Below are positions 31,026 through 41,724 of a stretch of DNA of 64,000 nt, piece after piece. The stretch comes from Aradus depressus. Taxonomy: Eukaryota > Arthropoda > Insecta > Hemiptera > Aradidae. The notes under the pieces were generated by a model. It ran no database searches, was not told where the DNA came from, and was given only the letters and a program-made list of their open reading frames with translations. How positions within the stretch are numbered: position 1 is the first letter of the stretch; every line of letters begins with the position of its first letter. Location of the stretch: assembly GCA_963662175.1 (NCBI GenBank), contig OY759225.1, positions 11,959,601 through 12,023,600 of the forward strand. The letters are read 5' to 3'. Made by a program: the position numbers and the translations under genes.

Positions 31026-31183
31026 GTATAAGAGAGTAAAAACACAGTTAATAAATAAAACAAGAAAAACAGAAAAAATATACGAATAAATCGCAATAAA
31101 TTAACAAATAAATAGAAAAATAAGATTATATTTAGATTATGTATATAACGTGATATATATTAATAAAACGTTTAATATTTCAG

Positions 31184-31286
31184 ATACTGATCCATAAAGA
31201 CACTTCAGACATGGTGAAGGCCTTGGGGTCTGATGCTGTACCTTCAGATTTCGGAGGTTCTGCTGCTTCAGTGGAGCAACTCAGCT
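31184..31286 (+). CDS. CRAL-TRIO lipid-transfer protein, third exon in window
   Basis: Between tttaatatttcag and gtaagt; starts in phase 0 and ends after one base of a codon. It encodes ILIHKDTSDMVKALGSDAVP followed by SDFGGSAASVEQLS. Family members have hk-dLhkhi-LP-EyGG here, the end of the lipid-binding domain. The split TGT codon is completed by the exon at 47938, across a 16.7-kb intron. Confidence 0.9.
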
Positions 31287-31314
31287 GTAAGTTCATATTA
31301 TAATATTACTTTTC

Positions 31315-31600
31315 AATCTATATAAAGTATAGGAGAAGATATGTAATCGATCAGAAATTTGATGCTGAGGTTTCAATGGAATTTCATTAGTGAAATTCGA
31401 AACCCCATAAGGATGATAATTTTCAGCGGAATCGGAGATCAGAGGAAGCTCGTCTCAAAAACCCTAATATCTAAAAGTATCAATACAAAATTTAGTATGA
31501 GGATTCAATAGTCTCTTTAGTAAGTCAAATATTGATTTATAGCGCAAACGGTCCATTTTGGTGGTATAGCGGTAACTTAATTAATTCGTGATGTGAGTGT
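31315..31600 (-). repeat. Family B repeat
   Basis: Contains aagtataggagaaga, gtaatcgatcagaaatttga, ataatttt-cagcggaatcgg and taatatctaaaagtatcaa, ending with cggtccattttgg. Reverse B order. Confidence 0.65.
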
Positions 31601-31639
31601 ACAATGGCGGTAATAACTTGTTTGTGTTTCGAACATGAT

Positions 31640-31909
31640 AACTGCTGATAATAATAATAATAATAATAATACATTTATTTCCGTTAAACCAATACATGGT
31701 AATAGGATACGTCAAAAGAATTTATACATTAAGATAGCTTATAAATTAGATTTATAACTACTTGAGTCTAACACAGGTATGATTAGTAGTAATAACAAAA
31801 CTATTAAAAAAAGTAAAATGAAATTAATAAAAACTGAACAAAAAATACTTTAAAATATATGAGTACATAAACAAAATTAATACATGATACGTTTATAATA
31901 AGTAGACAC

Positions 31910-31925
<16 letters not shown>
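31640..31925 (-). pseudogene. LINE 3'UTR with (ATT)n tail
   Basis: On the minus strand it ends ggtttaacggaaataaatg followed by an ATT microsatellite. The same end lies at 3180-3230, and a piece (acattaagatagcttataaa) recurs at 56970. No protein part is kept. Confidence 0.5.

Positions 31926-31951
<26 letters not shown>
31914..31951. repeat. (TA)n microsatellite
   Basis: Uninterrupted TA dinucleotides. Confidence 0.95.
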
Positions 31952-31953
<2 letters not shown>

Positions 31954-31965
31954 AGTCTATAAATA

Positions 31966-32212
31966 TTTTTATTCACCTAGGGCAGGTGTCTTTAACGAGT
32001 ACCTGACATCGTACTGGCTCGGGACCATCGCTTCACGTGCCTTCCAAAGGACGGCCTTTCCAAAGGAAGACCTCCCAGATAAAATAAACTAAGAACCCAC
32101 AACCTTGAGCACAGAAGGCAAGCACGCATACCACTGAGCTATCGATGCCCTCTAATTACATTATTTTGTAATATAAAATTTTTAATTTTCTTCTGTATAA
32201 GTCAGTTCTCAA

Positions 32213-32213
<1 letters not shown>
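31966..32213 (-). repeat. SINE plus flank, one half of a duplication
   Basis: A SINE fragment (to 32152) and about 60 bp of unique flank match 33483-33737. Both share the same SINE deletion (taagaacccacaacc), so a genomic segment was copied, not the SINE alone. A (TA)n run follows at 32216-32259. Confidence 0.8.
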
Positions 32214-32261
<48 letters not shown>

Positions 32262-32506
32262 TTAATCAATTATAAATGAATGTATAAAAAGTCTAAATAA
32301 ATAAAAAATTATAAATGAAACAATATCGTACATTGGACTGACTGAGTTGTGGAGGAACTCTGCCAAAAAATAAAAATGAAAGCTTTGTATCAAATTATGT
32401 TTTTGGATATGAAGCACGATTCTTTATTGTGATTATATTATTCTTTTTGAACAGTGACAATAAAATTCCGTTTCTGTGTATAGGGTTTCCTCTAACATGA
32501 ACATTT

Positions 32507-32764
32507 TTAGTTGAAATTTAAATTTTTTATTGTATCTATTGACTTTAAGAAGTGGGGAAGAGCATTAAATAAATTAATTCCTTTATGAGTTATACTTTTT
32601 TCAAAAAGAGAAGTGCAATGTTTAGTTTTTAGTGATAGACTGAGTGTTAAGATTTTATGCGTTAATCCAGAAACCCAGAAGGACGACTCGTTGATTTTCG
32701 GCGCATTTTCAGGGGTTAACAGAAAAACTCTATTAACTGCCATGAATTGTCTATTTAAATTCAA
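32507..32764 (-). pseudogene. LINE C-terminal tail
   Basis: An open minus frame of 85 codons with LSLKTKHCTSLFEKSITHKG and INLFNALPHFLKSIDTI. The pattern 'S..y.gi.lfN.LP..iks' is frequent at the C-terminus of several LINE types. Related degraded pieces occur at 23871-24270 and 35885-36060. Confidence 0.55.
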
Positions 32765-32995
32765 ATTCCCATACGGATGACACCGATTAATTTTCAGCGA
32801 AATTGGCTGAAGGGAAGGGAGGGATCAGAAGGGAGAGTCTCAACTCAAAAACTCTATTGACTACCGTCATTAATACAATGTCAATTCACCAGTTTGTTTT
32901 TCATTTTTTGGAATCGGAAAACATGAAATTCCGGTGAAAACTTAATATCGAGTTTCTAACCGATTATATAACTTCTTCTATACTTCTCATAAGTG
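32755..32995. repeat. Family B inverted pair
   Basis: A reverse part (cccatacggatgacaccgat, taattttcagcgaaattgg) is followed by a forward part (cggaaaacatgaaattccgg, tttctaaccgattatat). Confidence 0.6.
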
Positions 32996-33447
32996 GGAAA
33001 ATAAAGGACAAACAAAATATAAATGAAATTCAGTAAGGGGAAAATGGTGAATTATGGAGATATACTGTAAGCAATTTGTGAATTTTATGGTTGAAATGAG
33101 TTGATAAGAGTGTAAGAAAAGAATTCACGGTTGGTGGGGCTTAAATGGAAATTTAGGGAATTCTTGAGAGGGATTTTTCTCACATATTATTCAAACAATC
33201 TGACAATAGGTTTGTACACTGTCATTATCATTTTCACTGCGAATTCCGTTCTGGAAATTAAGAAAATTGTGTGGATCATTATTTATAAGACCCGGACTCC
33301 AGCATCATTTCTGGTTAAATTAATATAACCATAGGTTAACTAATTATCTATTTCAAGCAATATAACCAGCGGTTAAAGTAATTACTTATTTAAACTAACA
33401 TAATCAGAGATTAAACTAATTGTCTATTTAAACTAACAAACCCCAAC
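32996..33447. other. Intronic stretch, nothing recognised
   Basis: Bases 33330-33430 contain three degenerate units of taaccagaggttaaactaat type, about 45 bp apart; no gene. Confidence 0.4.
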
Positions 33448-33737
33448 TCTACTCTGGGACTCCTAAATTTTGTCTACCTTAAATTTTTATTCACCTAGGG
33501 CAGGTGTCTTTAACGAGTACCTGACATTGTACAGGCTCGGGACCATCGCTTAACGTCCCTTCCAAAGGACGGCGTGCTTAAGTTTATTTTACCTCCCAGA
33601 TAAAATAAATTAAGAACCCACAACCTTGAGCACAGAAGGCAAGCACGCATACCACTGAGCTATCGATGCCCTCTAATTGCATTATTTTGTAATATAAAAT
33701 TTTTAATTTTCTTCTGTATAAGTCAGTTCTCAAAAGA
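33448..33737 (-). repeat. SINE (family A) plus flank, other half of a duplication
   Basis: The SINE lacks its 3' end and part of the B-box. It retains cttaacgtcccttccaaagg and the shared taagaacccacaacc deletion. The flank taatataaaatttttaattt matches 32165-32184. Confidence 0.8.
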
Positions 33738-34284
33738 GCTGTTGAAAATTCAATCGGTTCTAAAAACATCAACCGTTTTATCTTTCTATTTGATGTTTAT
33801 TGATAATTTTTGAGGGTGGTTAGTACCCTCTTCATTGGCCAACCTCAAAGGTGATCTTTCACCTTGATGTCACTCAATTTCATTGCGACGCCCTATTTCC
33901 ACCCGGATGCGGTTAAAAAAATGAAACAAATACAATTTTTTTTTTTTTATTGTCATTTTAAATTCATCATTGAACCATCTGCGCCCCCCACTCAAACTTT
34001 TTTTTCCAGTGGTACGTTTTTTTTTTTTTTTTTTTTTTTTAAATCTAAACTGGAATGAATTGAATAACCGATTTAAAATCTGGACAACATAAAAAATTGT
34101 TTTTGCTTCATGTCTGTAAATGTAAGATCTGAGAGAAAAATGAATATAGTATTGAAATTTGCCCTCTCCCCGGCAATCTTCAGGAATTCTATCCCATAAA
34201 TATTATTTATCTGTCTTTTTTTTTTTTTTCAAACAATGTAATTTCAGAATTTTAAAATAAAAGCAGCCTATTGGAAAAAAAAAA
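33738..34284. other. Intronic stretch with T-runs
   Basis: Long T-runs at 34018-34040 and shorter ones near 33940 and 34220. No gene seen. Confidence 0.45.
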
Positions 34285-34385
34285 TTCGATAAATCACCGG
34301 CAATGTATTTTCTCAGGAATTAATCAATTAAGTTATTGCTCACTCCAAAATCGATCAACAGTTTTGACTAAAAATCAATATTTGA
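34285..34385 (+). repeat. Family B repeat, left part
   Basis: Reads gataaatcaccggcaatgta, ggaattaatcaattaag and ctaaaaatcaatatttgact. Confidence 0.65.
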
Positions 34386-34690
34386 CTTATGTCCTAGCTG
34401 AAGAAGTAATTAAAGCGAAAATGTTTTGGAACAAGGAATATGTAGTTTTGTGTAATAAACACAATATCCAAGTTCACCAATATCTGAATCATGATAAGAG
34501 TAGAATTTGTATAGAAACGTTACTGGATAATGTAGAAAGGGGTTTTAAAAATGACTTGTTTAATGAAGCATCCAGCTCACGTTTTCATGGTCTGTATAAG
34601 GATCTCAATTTTGCTTTGGGGGAGAATCACTACATTAAAGATGGAAACAAATTATGCTTGATGCGTACTATAATGAAGCTTAGGGGACAG
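34386..34690 (+). pseudogene. Unidentified coding-like fragment inside a B repeat
   Basis: About 100 open codons with a protein-like composition: KMFWNKEYVVLCNKHNIQVH, RGFKNDLFNEASSSRFHGL, then CLMRTIMKLRGQLLYL. The final segment resembles a LINE C-terminus (lMr...lRg.Lly) but no zinc knuckle follows. It lies between opposed family B pieces. Confidence 0.35.
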
Positions 34691-35000
34691 TTGCTATATC
34701 TAGTGTGTCTGTCTGTGAACACGATAACTCCCGATTGAATGAATGTATCGACACAATACTTTATATGTGTATCCAGAAGCCTCTAAGGACGACACCTATT
34801 GTTTTTCAGCCAAATCGCCCAAAGAGGAGGTGGGGATTATGGGGAGGCGTAACACAAAAATCATAACAACTCCTATTGTAATGAATCGTAATGAATCTGA
34901 CTGAAAAATTCATATCTAAATTGATAGCCTGAGCAACCACCTTAAAATCCCCAAAACTGACGATGTAATTGATGTATCAATGGATGGTAAAATAGAAAAA
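34691..35000 (-). repeat. Family B repeat, right part
   Basis: Reads gtgtctgtctgtgaacacga, gaatgaatgtatcgacaca, ggacgacacctattg and tcagccaaatcgccc, then a second subunit. Confidence 0.65.
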
Positions 35001-35097
35001 AAAAGGTGTTTGTATGCAATCGTCTAGGTGATGATAGGTTGTCCCATTAAATTTATGTCACCCTGTATTCATTCCATTTTGACGTTAATTAAATAGT

Positions 35098-35325
35098 TAT
35101 GACTCATGCCCAGACTTTAACTACATGGTCATATCACCTACTACCACAGCGCTCTTTCGTCGCTCTCGTGGACGTGAGCAAGACCATAACGAGTACCTGA
35201 CATAGCAGAGGCTCGAGACCATCGCTTAACGTCCCATCCGAAGGACGGCATGCTTATTTTTCTAAATCCGCGATGTTGAGCCCAGTAGGCTTGCACGATA
35301 CCTCTGAGCTACTCAACCTAGCCTA
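35098..35325 (-). repeat. SINE (family A) with internal deletion
   Basis: 3' end tatgactcatgcccag, core catccgaaggacggca and head remnant gcacgatacctctgagctac. The cctaccctaaat region is deleted. Confidence 0.75.
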
Positions 35326-35587
35326 CTAAGGGTATATACGTTAACGAAGTTAGTGTTATTAAGAGGTCGGGGGGCGCTAAACAGAATTGGGCCGCTACAT
35401 TGTTCAACGTCCCCCTTTAAAGCCCGCAGACCCTCCCCCCTGCCCCCCTCCCCTTTAAATATCTTACAAACTAATCCCATACTCTGCTTGACTCCTTATA
35501 AATAATGAAAAAACCTCTCTCCGCTTACTTTTCCGACTTTCCCAACAGCCAACTGGGGCCCACCCATTTGGCTTTCAATATTCAAAT

Positions 35588-35672
35588 ATTGGTTCGAAAC
35601 CTGGCCGAGGCCCTTAGGTGTTTTATCTGGGAGGTGAAGAAAATTTGAGCATGCCGTCCTTCGGATGGTTCC
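35588..35672 (+). repeat. SINE (family A) middle fragment
   Basis: B-box ggttcgaaacctggccgagg to gccgtccttcggatgg. Confidence 0.7.
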
Positions 35673-35884
35673 GAGCCATTTTAGTTAAAATTAAAATAAA
35701 TATTAACTCTTCCATAAGTGTTTTTTTCATGACGATATTTTGACGATATGTTTTTACTTATCGATTTGCGAAATATGGAAAAGAAAAAAGGAAAGAAAGT
35801 AACAATAACAATTGTAAAAAATAAATAAAATAACAATAATAATTTCCAAGAAATATAAATAAAAAACATTATTAGTTAAACTAC

Positions 35885-36060
35885 AATTTTTTTAATTGTT
35901 TTTATTGTCTTCAAGAAGTAAGGAATGATATTAAAAAAATTAATTACTTGACGACTATTACTTTTTTTCAAAAGAGAGGAGAAACGTTTTGTTATTCGAC
36001 TGTCTTCTTTCTTCCTGGTATCGTAATCATGACTAGTATTGTTGAGAGAGAAAATATTTA
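35885..36060 (-). pseudogene. LINE C-terminal tail remnant
   Basis: On the minus strand it resembles 32507-32764 (lengths and positions of tattgtcttcaagaagtaag and ttttttcaaaagagagg). Confidence 0.45.
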
Positions 36061-36072
36061 TATTTTTCCTAA

Positions 36073-36531
36073 TAATGTTGTAGTGGATAGCACTGATGGA
36101 TAGATCCCCAATGTTGTAGTGGATAGCACTGATGGCTAGATCCCCAATGTTGTAGTGGATAGCACTGGTGGATAGATCCCCAATGTTGTATTGGATAGCC
36201 CTGATGATTAGATCCCCAATGTTGTAGTGAATAGCACTGATGACTAGATCCCCAATGATGTACTGGATAACACTATGACTAGATCCCCAATATTGTAATG
36301 AATAGCACTGATGACTAGATCCCCAATGATGTATTGGATAGCCCTGATGACTAGATCCCCAATGATGTATTGGATATCCCTGATGACTAGGTCCCCAATG
36401 ATGTATTGGATATCCCTGATGGATATATCCCCAATGTTGTATTGGATAGCCCTGATGATTAGATCCCCAATGTTGTAATGAATAGCACTGATGACTAGAT
36501 CCCCAATGATATATTGAATAGCACTGATCCC
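36073..36531. repeat. 36-bp minisatellite, about 12.7 units
   Basis: Unit aatgttgtagtggatagcac followed by tgatggatagatcccc, with many single-base variants and one two-base deletion near 36273. 36 is divisible by 3, and minus-strand translation gives a GDLVIRAIQYII-like unit, but indels break the frame. Confidence 0.9.
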
Positions 36532-36945
36532 CGACAGAATCTATGCTAGTGTAGTGATTGGCATTCTTGTGCCAGATCCCCGTTGCTGTACTCCATTATC
36601 AGACAGTTGAGGTATATAGATGGAAGAGACCTTAAAAGGGGAAGTGCACAGCCTTATTATCTCATCCTCTATAATTGCTGGCCGAGCCTCCATCAGATTT
36701 CACATCGTAATACCATTCACAAAAAAACATCTTCCCATTGTTGTGCCTCCTGAGTTACGTGTGCAGTTTCCGTTCTGTTATGATATTCCGGGTTATCTTG
36801 CAATTTATAGGCCCATATTTTTTGGATACATTCAAAAGAAATATCCTTCTGAACTCACTTCCGCTATAATATATTTCAACGGAATTATATATTTTTTTCG
36901 AAGTTCACAGCTTTGAAGGGAAATAGTTTTTTTTTTTTTTTTTTT
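36532..36945. other. Intronic stretch, nothing recognised
   Basis: A 98-codon frame at 36620-36916 has no recognisable motif. T-run at 36929-36951. Confidence 0.4.
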
Positions 36946-37365
36946 TTTTTTACTTCAGCTTTACGAAGTATAAGAGAAGTTATGTAATCGTAAATGGGTA
37001 TAATCCAATAAAATTTAAAGCCCCCCATCCTCTGGCTACACACCGGGCTGGGGGGGTACCTGGGGAGTACCCTATGTCGAATAAATATCTCGGGTGTTTG
37101 GGCAAAAGGGCTTATGTCAGATAATCTGAATTTTAGGAGGCGAAATTCTGATGGGTTGAAAAATTCCTGAAAATCAGGTAAAGTACATTTATGTTACTTG
37201 AAAAATTATTTCTGTAAAGTATTGATAATAATATTTTTTATTATTGTTATTTTACTAGTTCAGTACCTATATTACGTGCTATGCTAGTAGGTATAAATAT
37301 AGACATAAAATAAATAACATATATATGGGGTAGTACATTGCCGGTGATTCAACGACTTTTATATA
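36946..37365 (-). repeat. Family B pieces around unassigned DNA
   Basis: tttacgaagtataagagaag with ttatgtaatcg (36974-37000) and gtagtacattgccggtgatt (37330-37350) are B ends; the middle, including GC-rich 37020-37080, is unassigned. Confidence 0.5.
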
Positions 37366-37375
37366 TATATATATT

Positions 37376-37721
37376 GAGGACGCCGGTAGCTCAGTGGTAT
37401 GCGTGCTTGTCTTCTGAGCTCAAGAACGTGGTTTCGAATCCCGGCCGAGGCCCTTAGTTTATTTTATCTGGGAGGTAAAAAAAACTTAATCACGCCGTCC
37501 TTCGGATGGGACGTAAGGCGATGGTCCCGAGCCTGTACAATGTCAGGTACTCGTTAAAGACCCCTACCCTAAGTGAATAAAAATTTAGGGTAGGCAAAAT
37601 TTAGGACTCCCACAGAAGAGCCGGGCTCATGTCCACCAGAGTGACGAAAGAGCGCTCTGGTAGTAGGCGATATGACCTCATAGTTAATGCCCGGGCATGA
37701 GTCATAAAACCTAACCTAACT
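37376..37721 (+). repeat. SINE (family A), full length, forward
   Basis: Best forward copy: gaggacgccggtagctcagt, B-box ggtttcgaatcccggcc, core ccttcggatgggacgtaagg, body and 3' end catgagtcataaaacctaac ending ctaactt. About 346 bp, the same length as the copy at 1313. It is inserted at a (TA)n-rich site. Confidence 0.9.
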
Positions 37722-38799
37722 TATATATGTGTCTTCTGGTTGGTTCATGGCGCGTGCTCTTCCCCATAGATCCAACCCTACTTGTCATATATATTCTTGA
37801 AAATGTACCTATTTGCCAGAGTCAAGGAAACAGAAACCATTTTATTTCTTGTTTCGAAGCAGGAAATACAACCATGAATTTATGATGTCCATTTCAATAT
37901 AGGATCTTCACATTAGTCCTGAAATGGATCCTATATATTCTCTTTTCAGGATAAACTGACAATTTAATCCCGCAATATTGGAAAATTTAATATCGTCGTT
38001 TGAAGGCAGCACCTATGTCGTGAAAACTATATGTATATATTACCAAATCGTATATATACATATAAGTTAAAGTTTAACCACCACAAAGTCCGTTTTTAAA
38101 AAGAACTTTATCATTTAGATTACAAAATACACTAATTGCTCTAATTATAATTTATTCTTAATTATAAAAAGTAAAACAAAGGTATTATGAACAGAAACGA
38201 TCTGATCGGTACGAGCACTGAGGATAGAATGAATCTGTGGGAAGAGAGTCCCTGGGAGGCCAGCTTATCTTAAGCTGACCTCAGCTTTATTTTTAAGTAA
38301 ATTGGCAGAAAAGGTGGACTACATAATGAATTTCAGTTAAAACATTTTACTTCAGTGTGACACAAATCAAAACGTTTTGGTAAAGAAAATAGGGAAAACT
38401 CAGGGAGGGAAACACAAGAATATCCATTCACGATTTTAAATTATAATGTCAGTTTTTGAATGTTAATTAATTTATTTTCTATTCATTTCAATTACTTTGT
38501 ATTTTTTTTTCTTTTTTTTTTCCTTTAGGAGTTTTTTAAAATTTACTCTTATTTGGGTCTACGCCAATATATTCAAAAGATATATGTATCCATTCAGAGA
38601 GGTAGGATTTTTCGCCTTCACGATGATCATCTGATCGGTTAGTTCCTCAGTTTTTAATATTGTCTACCATATGAAATATAATGGTTATAATTTTTTTTTT
38701 TTTTTTGTCACAAAAGTTTTGATAATGTCTGAATAATGGCAAAACGTTACCAAAAATAATATAAATATATTTTGGAGAGACCAACAATCCACTTGGTAA
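37722..38799. other. Intronic AT-rich stretch
   Basis: No gene recognised. Includes T-runs at 38505-38522 and 38690-38706. Confidence 0.4.
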
Positions 38800-38895
38800 T
38801 TGTTAAACCGTGTCTGATGATGGTAGCAATACCGAAAGTACTCCCATATATTGTATATATTTTGTGAAATAGACAATATTTAAAGAAAAACATAC
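38800..38895 (+). repeat. Penelope-like end with best hammerhead-like core
   Basis: The core (38814-38843) is followed by cccatatattgtatatat and tttgtgaaatagacaatatt. The same arrangement recurs at 11195, 21051, 21658, 58821 and 61661. Confidence 0.65.
38814..38843 (+). ncRNA. Hammerhead-ribozyme-like motif, consensus CTGATGA
   Basis: CTGATGA (38814-38820), t, a perfect 4-bp hairpin GGTA-gcaa-TACC, GAA (38834-38836), palindrome AGTACT (38837-38842) and C38843. Each element matches the hammerhead core order. A stem III of two pairs plus loop would be poor in cis, so a dimeric form is more likely. Stem I is not convincing in this copy; in the 58821 copy GTGG can pair with CCAT. Confidence 0.5.
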
Positions 38896-39293
38896 GTTTC
38901 TTTTTTATTCTTAAACATTTTTAGTAGGAGTTTAAATATTCTTATTATATGTATTGCTTTAATTTTGTTATACTTAAAAGAAAAAAAAAAATTGAAAATT
39001 TCTAAAAAGGTGTTTTGAACGGGGTCGTTAAGTCCTTCCACCTGAGCACTGTTATAGGCCCCACGTAATCCATTTCTGAAGGATGATCATGTAATGGATG
39101 GATTAGCTCTCCTAGATGGATATAGCCATTTGGAGTATCGTTCAGACAGAATCCACAAACAACTAGGACTAGAACTGTTTCTATTTAACGCTTGGAGTTA
39201 GCTGTGATCAAACTTCACCATAAGTAGGGTTAGGATTTTTTTGTGGTAAAAAATACAAAATATGTATTCATTTTTTTAAGAATATTTACAAAA

Positions 39294-39616
39294 TAGGTTA
39301 GGTTAGGTTAGGTTTTTTGACTCATGCCTGGGCTTTAACTACGAGGTCATATCGCCTACTACCAGAGCGCTGTTTCGTCACTCTGGTGGACATGAGCCCG
39401 ACTCTACTGTGGGAGTCCTAAAGTTTGCCTACCCTAAATTTTTATTCAATTAGGGCAGGGGTCTTTAACGAGTACCTGACATCGTACAGGCTCGGGACCA
39501 TCGCTTAACATCCCATCCGAAGGACGGCGTGCTTAAGTTTATTTTACCTCCCAGATAAAATAAACTAAGGGTCTCGGTCGGGCTACGAACCCACGACCTT
39601 GAGCTCAGAAGTTAGG
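39294..39616 (-). repeat. SINE (family A), head truncated
   Basis: Sense-strand tail has about four CCTAA-like units (+ strand taggttaggttaggttagg). Body and core are intact; the element stops after the B-box at cttgagctcagaagtt. Confidence 0.85.
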
Positions 39617-39639
39617 TACCTATTAAAATAATCACCAAA

Positions 39640-39880
39640 AATAATAATATTTTTTAAATAATTAATTTTTTTTTAATTGTTGCTAATCATACACATTTTT
39701 AAGTTTACGAACAAAAATCGTTGCCTGTTTGGCCTAAGAATCGACTTGTAGCGGCTAAATGAGCGTTCAACATCGACTGATGTTACAGGTGCATACTTGA
39801 ACGCAGCAATCTCCATGGAGTAAAATTCATTATCATAACACTTGCAATATAGCACTCCGTCTCAAAAGTTTCATCGGGAA
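39640..39880 (-). pseudogene. hAT transposase C-terminal (dimerisation) fragment
   Basis: The minus frame contains AAFKYAPVTSVDVERSFSRY, KSILRPNRQRFLFVNLKMCM and a final ISNN, matching the hATC pattern (p.tsa.vER.FS ... R.rL....l). The rest of the transposase is missing. Confidence 0.7.
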
Positions 39881-40620
39881 AGTCACTATAAGCTTTATTT
39901 TTTTTTCGATTTAAACAACTTTAATGCACGAAAGTACTGATAAATTACGACTGAATTGGAAGAAACAAAGCCAACTCGGAGGGGGAGAGTTCACTAGAAT
40001 GATATGTATTCTAGAAAAACGAATTATTCCGTTCTCGGGGAACAAGGGATTGTTTATTCAAGTGGTTATTCTAAAAAAACAAAAAAACATTCAAGTTAAT
40101 GACTTCTAATGAAGGCTTATAGACTAATAAAATGCAAAAATAATGCAATATTTGTATAAATATTTAAAAATATGTAAAATAAAAATGGCTCAAATTGACT
40201 AGAAATTACTAAAAAAGTCCTTAGTTTGTTCATAATCATCGAAATAATGCGAACCCTTACTAACTTTCTACTCTCCCTTCAAACACCCCCACCTTCTATG
40301 CCTAAATGCCTTTCATTCTACTATTGCCTATAACTGGGGCAATATTTAAATATACAAAGAATACGATATATAAAAACATTTCGAAGAAGATTAACTTATC
40401 AAATGTCAACGAAGAAGCGGGTTTATTGCCTCATCCGTTTGCACTAATCCTATCCTATAATGCATTCCTCCGGTTCTTATCGCTTCCTAGTAACGGATCC
40501 ATGACAGCTCGTTAATTTTAATGATTTTGTGTTTATGGATGTGAATCCTATGATAACAGGCACTCGGTTTAAGTTTACGTTTGATTAAAACCCGGATTGG
40601 TTTAGTTTAGGAACTAGCTT
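39881..40620. other. Intronic stretch, nothing recognised
   Basis: Short open frames (for example 40306-40515) lack recognisable motifs. Confidence 0.4.
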
Positions 40621-40624
40621 TTTC

Positions 40625-41100
40625 AGACAAAAAAATGTCAGTGAATCAACGGCATTGTACTTCCTCAGCACGAAATAATCAATTAAAGTTTTGTTTTCAG
40701 TCTAAACGCAATTGATAGTTTTGGTTAAAAATTAATATTTGTTTTAAGAAACCTCTGAATTCTTATGCTAAATTTTGCGTTGATACATCTATTCCATTGG
40801 GAGTTATTATATTTCCTGCCACTCCCCCTCACCACCAGTCATCCTCTTCTTCCCTTTGGGCGATTTGGCTGAAAATCGGGTGTCGTTCTCATGCAGTTCT
40901 GAATACACATATAAAATTTCGTGCCAATAAACTATTTCTATCTGGAATTACCGTGTTCACAGACACGAAAACGGACCGCAATTTACTTCCATATGTACGA
41001 AGAAAACATTGAAATAAATTTGGACCCAATTCAAATCTGAAAAAAAATTTTATGAATTGATTTATAGGAACTTTTGAGTGAAATTCGAATAGATTAAGTT
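40625..41100 (+). repeat. Family B repeat, long copy
   Basis: The most complete forward copy: tgtcagtgaatcaacggcat, ctcagcacgaaataatcaat, gttaaaaattaatatttg, cgttgatacatctattccat, gggcgatttggctgaaaatc, gtgttcacagacac, in the shared order. Confidence 0.7.
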
Positions 41101-41357
41101 TTCTTCGTGAGGTCAATCTAAGTTAAGAACAATCTAAGATGATAACTTCTGTCGTTGCTTTCATTACGAAACAATCGCTTTGTCTTCAATTCTAAAGAAG
41201 ATTTATTAACCATTTTAGTCTTAGATCTTACAATAGTAATTTGTATTTAATTATGTTGAAGAATTTACCTGTTTAATCTATATAAATAAAAATGTAATAG
41301 AGTAATGGGTATTTTTGCAAAACGTACTTTATCCACTTCAGGTAAAACAATGATCAT

Positions 41358-41612
41358 AGAAGGTCATATCGCCTATTACCAGAACGCTCTTTCGTCGCTT
41401 TAGTAGACGTGACCCTGACTACTGTGGGAGACTTAAAAAGGGTCTTTAACGAGTACCTGACATCGCAAAGGCTCGGGACCATCGCTTAACGCCCCATCCG
41501 GAAAGAAGTTGTGCTTAAAGTTTTTTCACCTCCCAGATAAAAAATTTAATGGCCTCGGCCGGAATTCGAACCCGTGATCTTGAGCTCGGTAAGCAAGCAA
41601 GCATACTAATTT
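41358..41612 (-). repeat. SINE (family A), diverged
   Basis: Body, core (acgccccatccgg) and B-box (ggaattcgaacccgtg) visible; the 5' end of the head is lost after agcaagcatact. Confidence 0.75.
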
Positions 41613-41724
41613 TTTTCTTATTTTTTAAGAATAATCTTTAGAATTACGTATATTTGGAGATAGATACATGTATTTCATATATGATATATAATAATCCGAT
41701 GTGAAGAAGTAAATAAAACAATAT

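Noticed and set aside
36620..36916. 98-codon + strand frame
   Set aside because: No recognisable domain, atypical composition and no splice context.
37376..37460. tRNA genes at SINE heads
   Set aside because: The A- and B-box matches are good, but each is part of a longer repeated unit and the cloverleaf is imperfect. They are SINE heads, and automated tRNA finders may miscall them.
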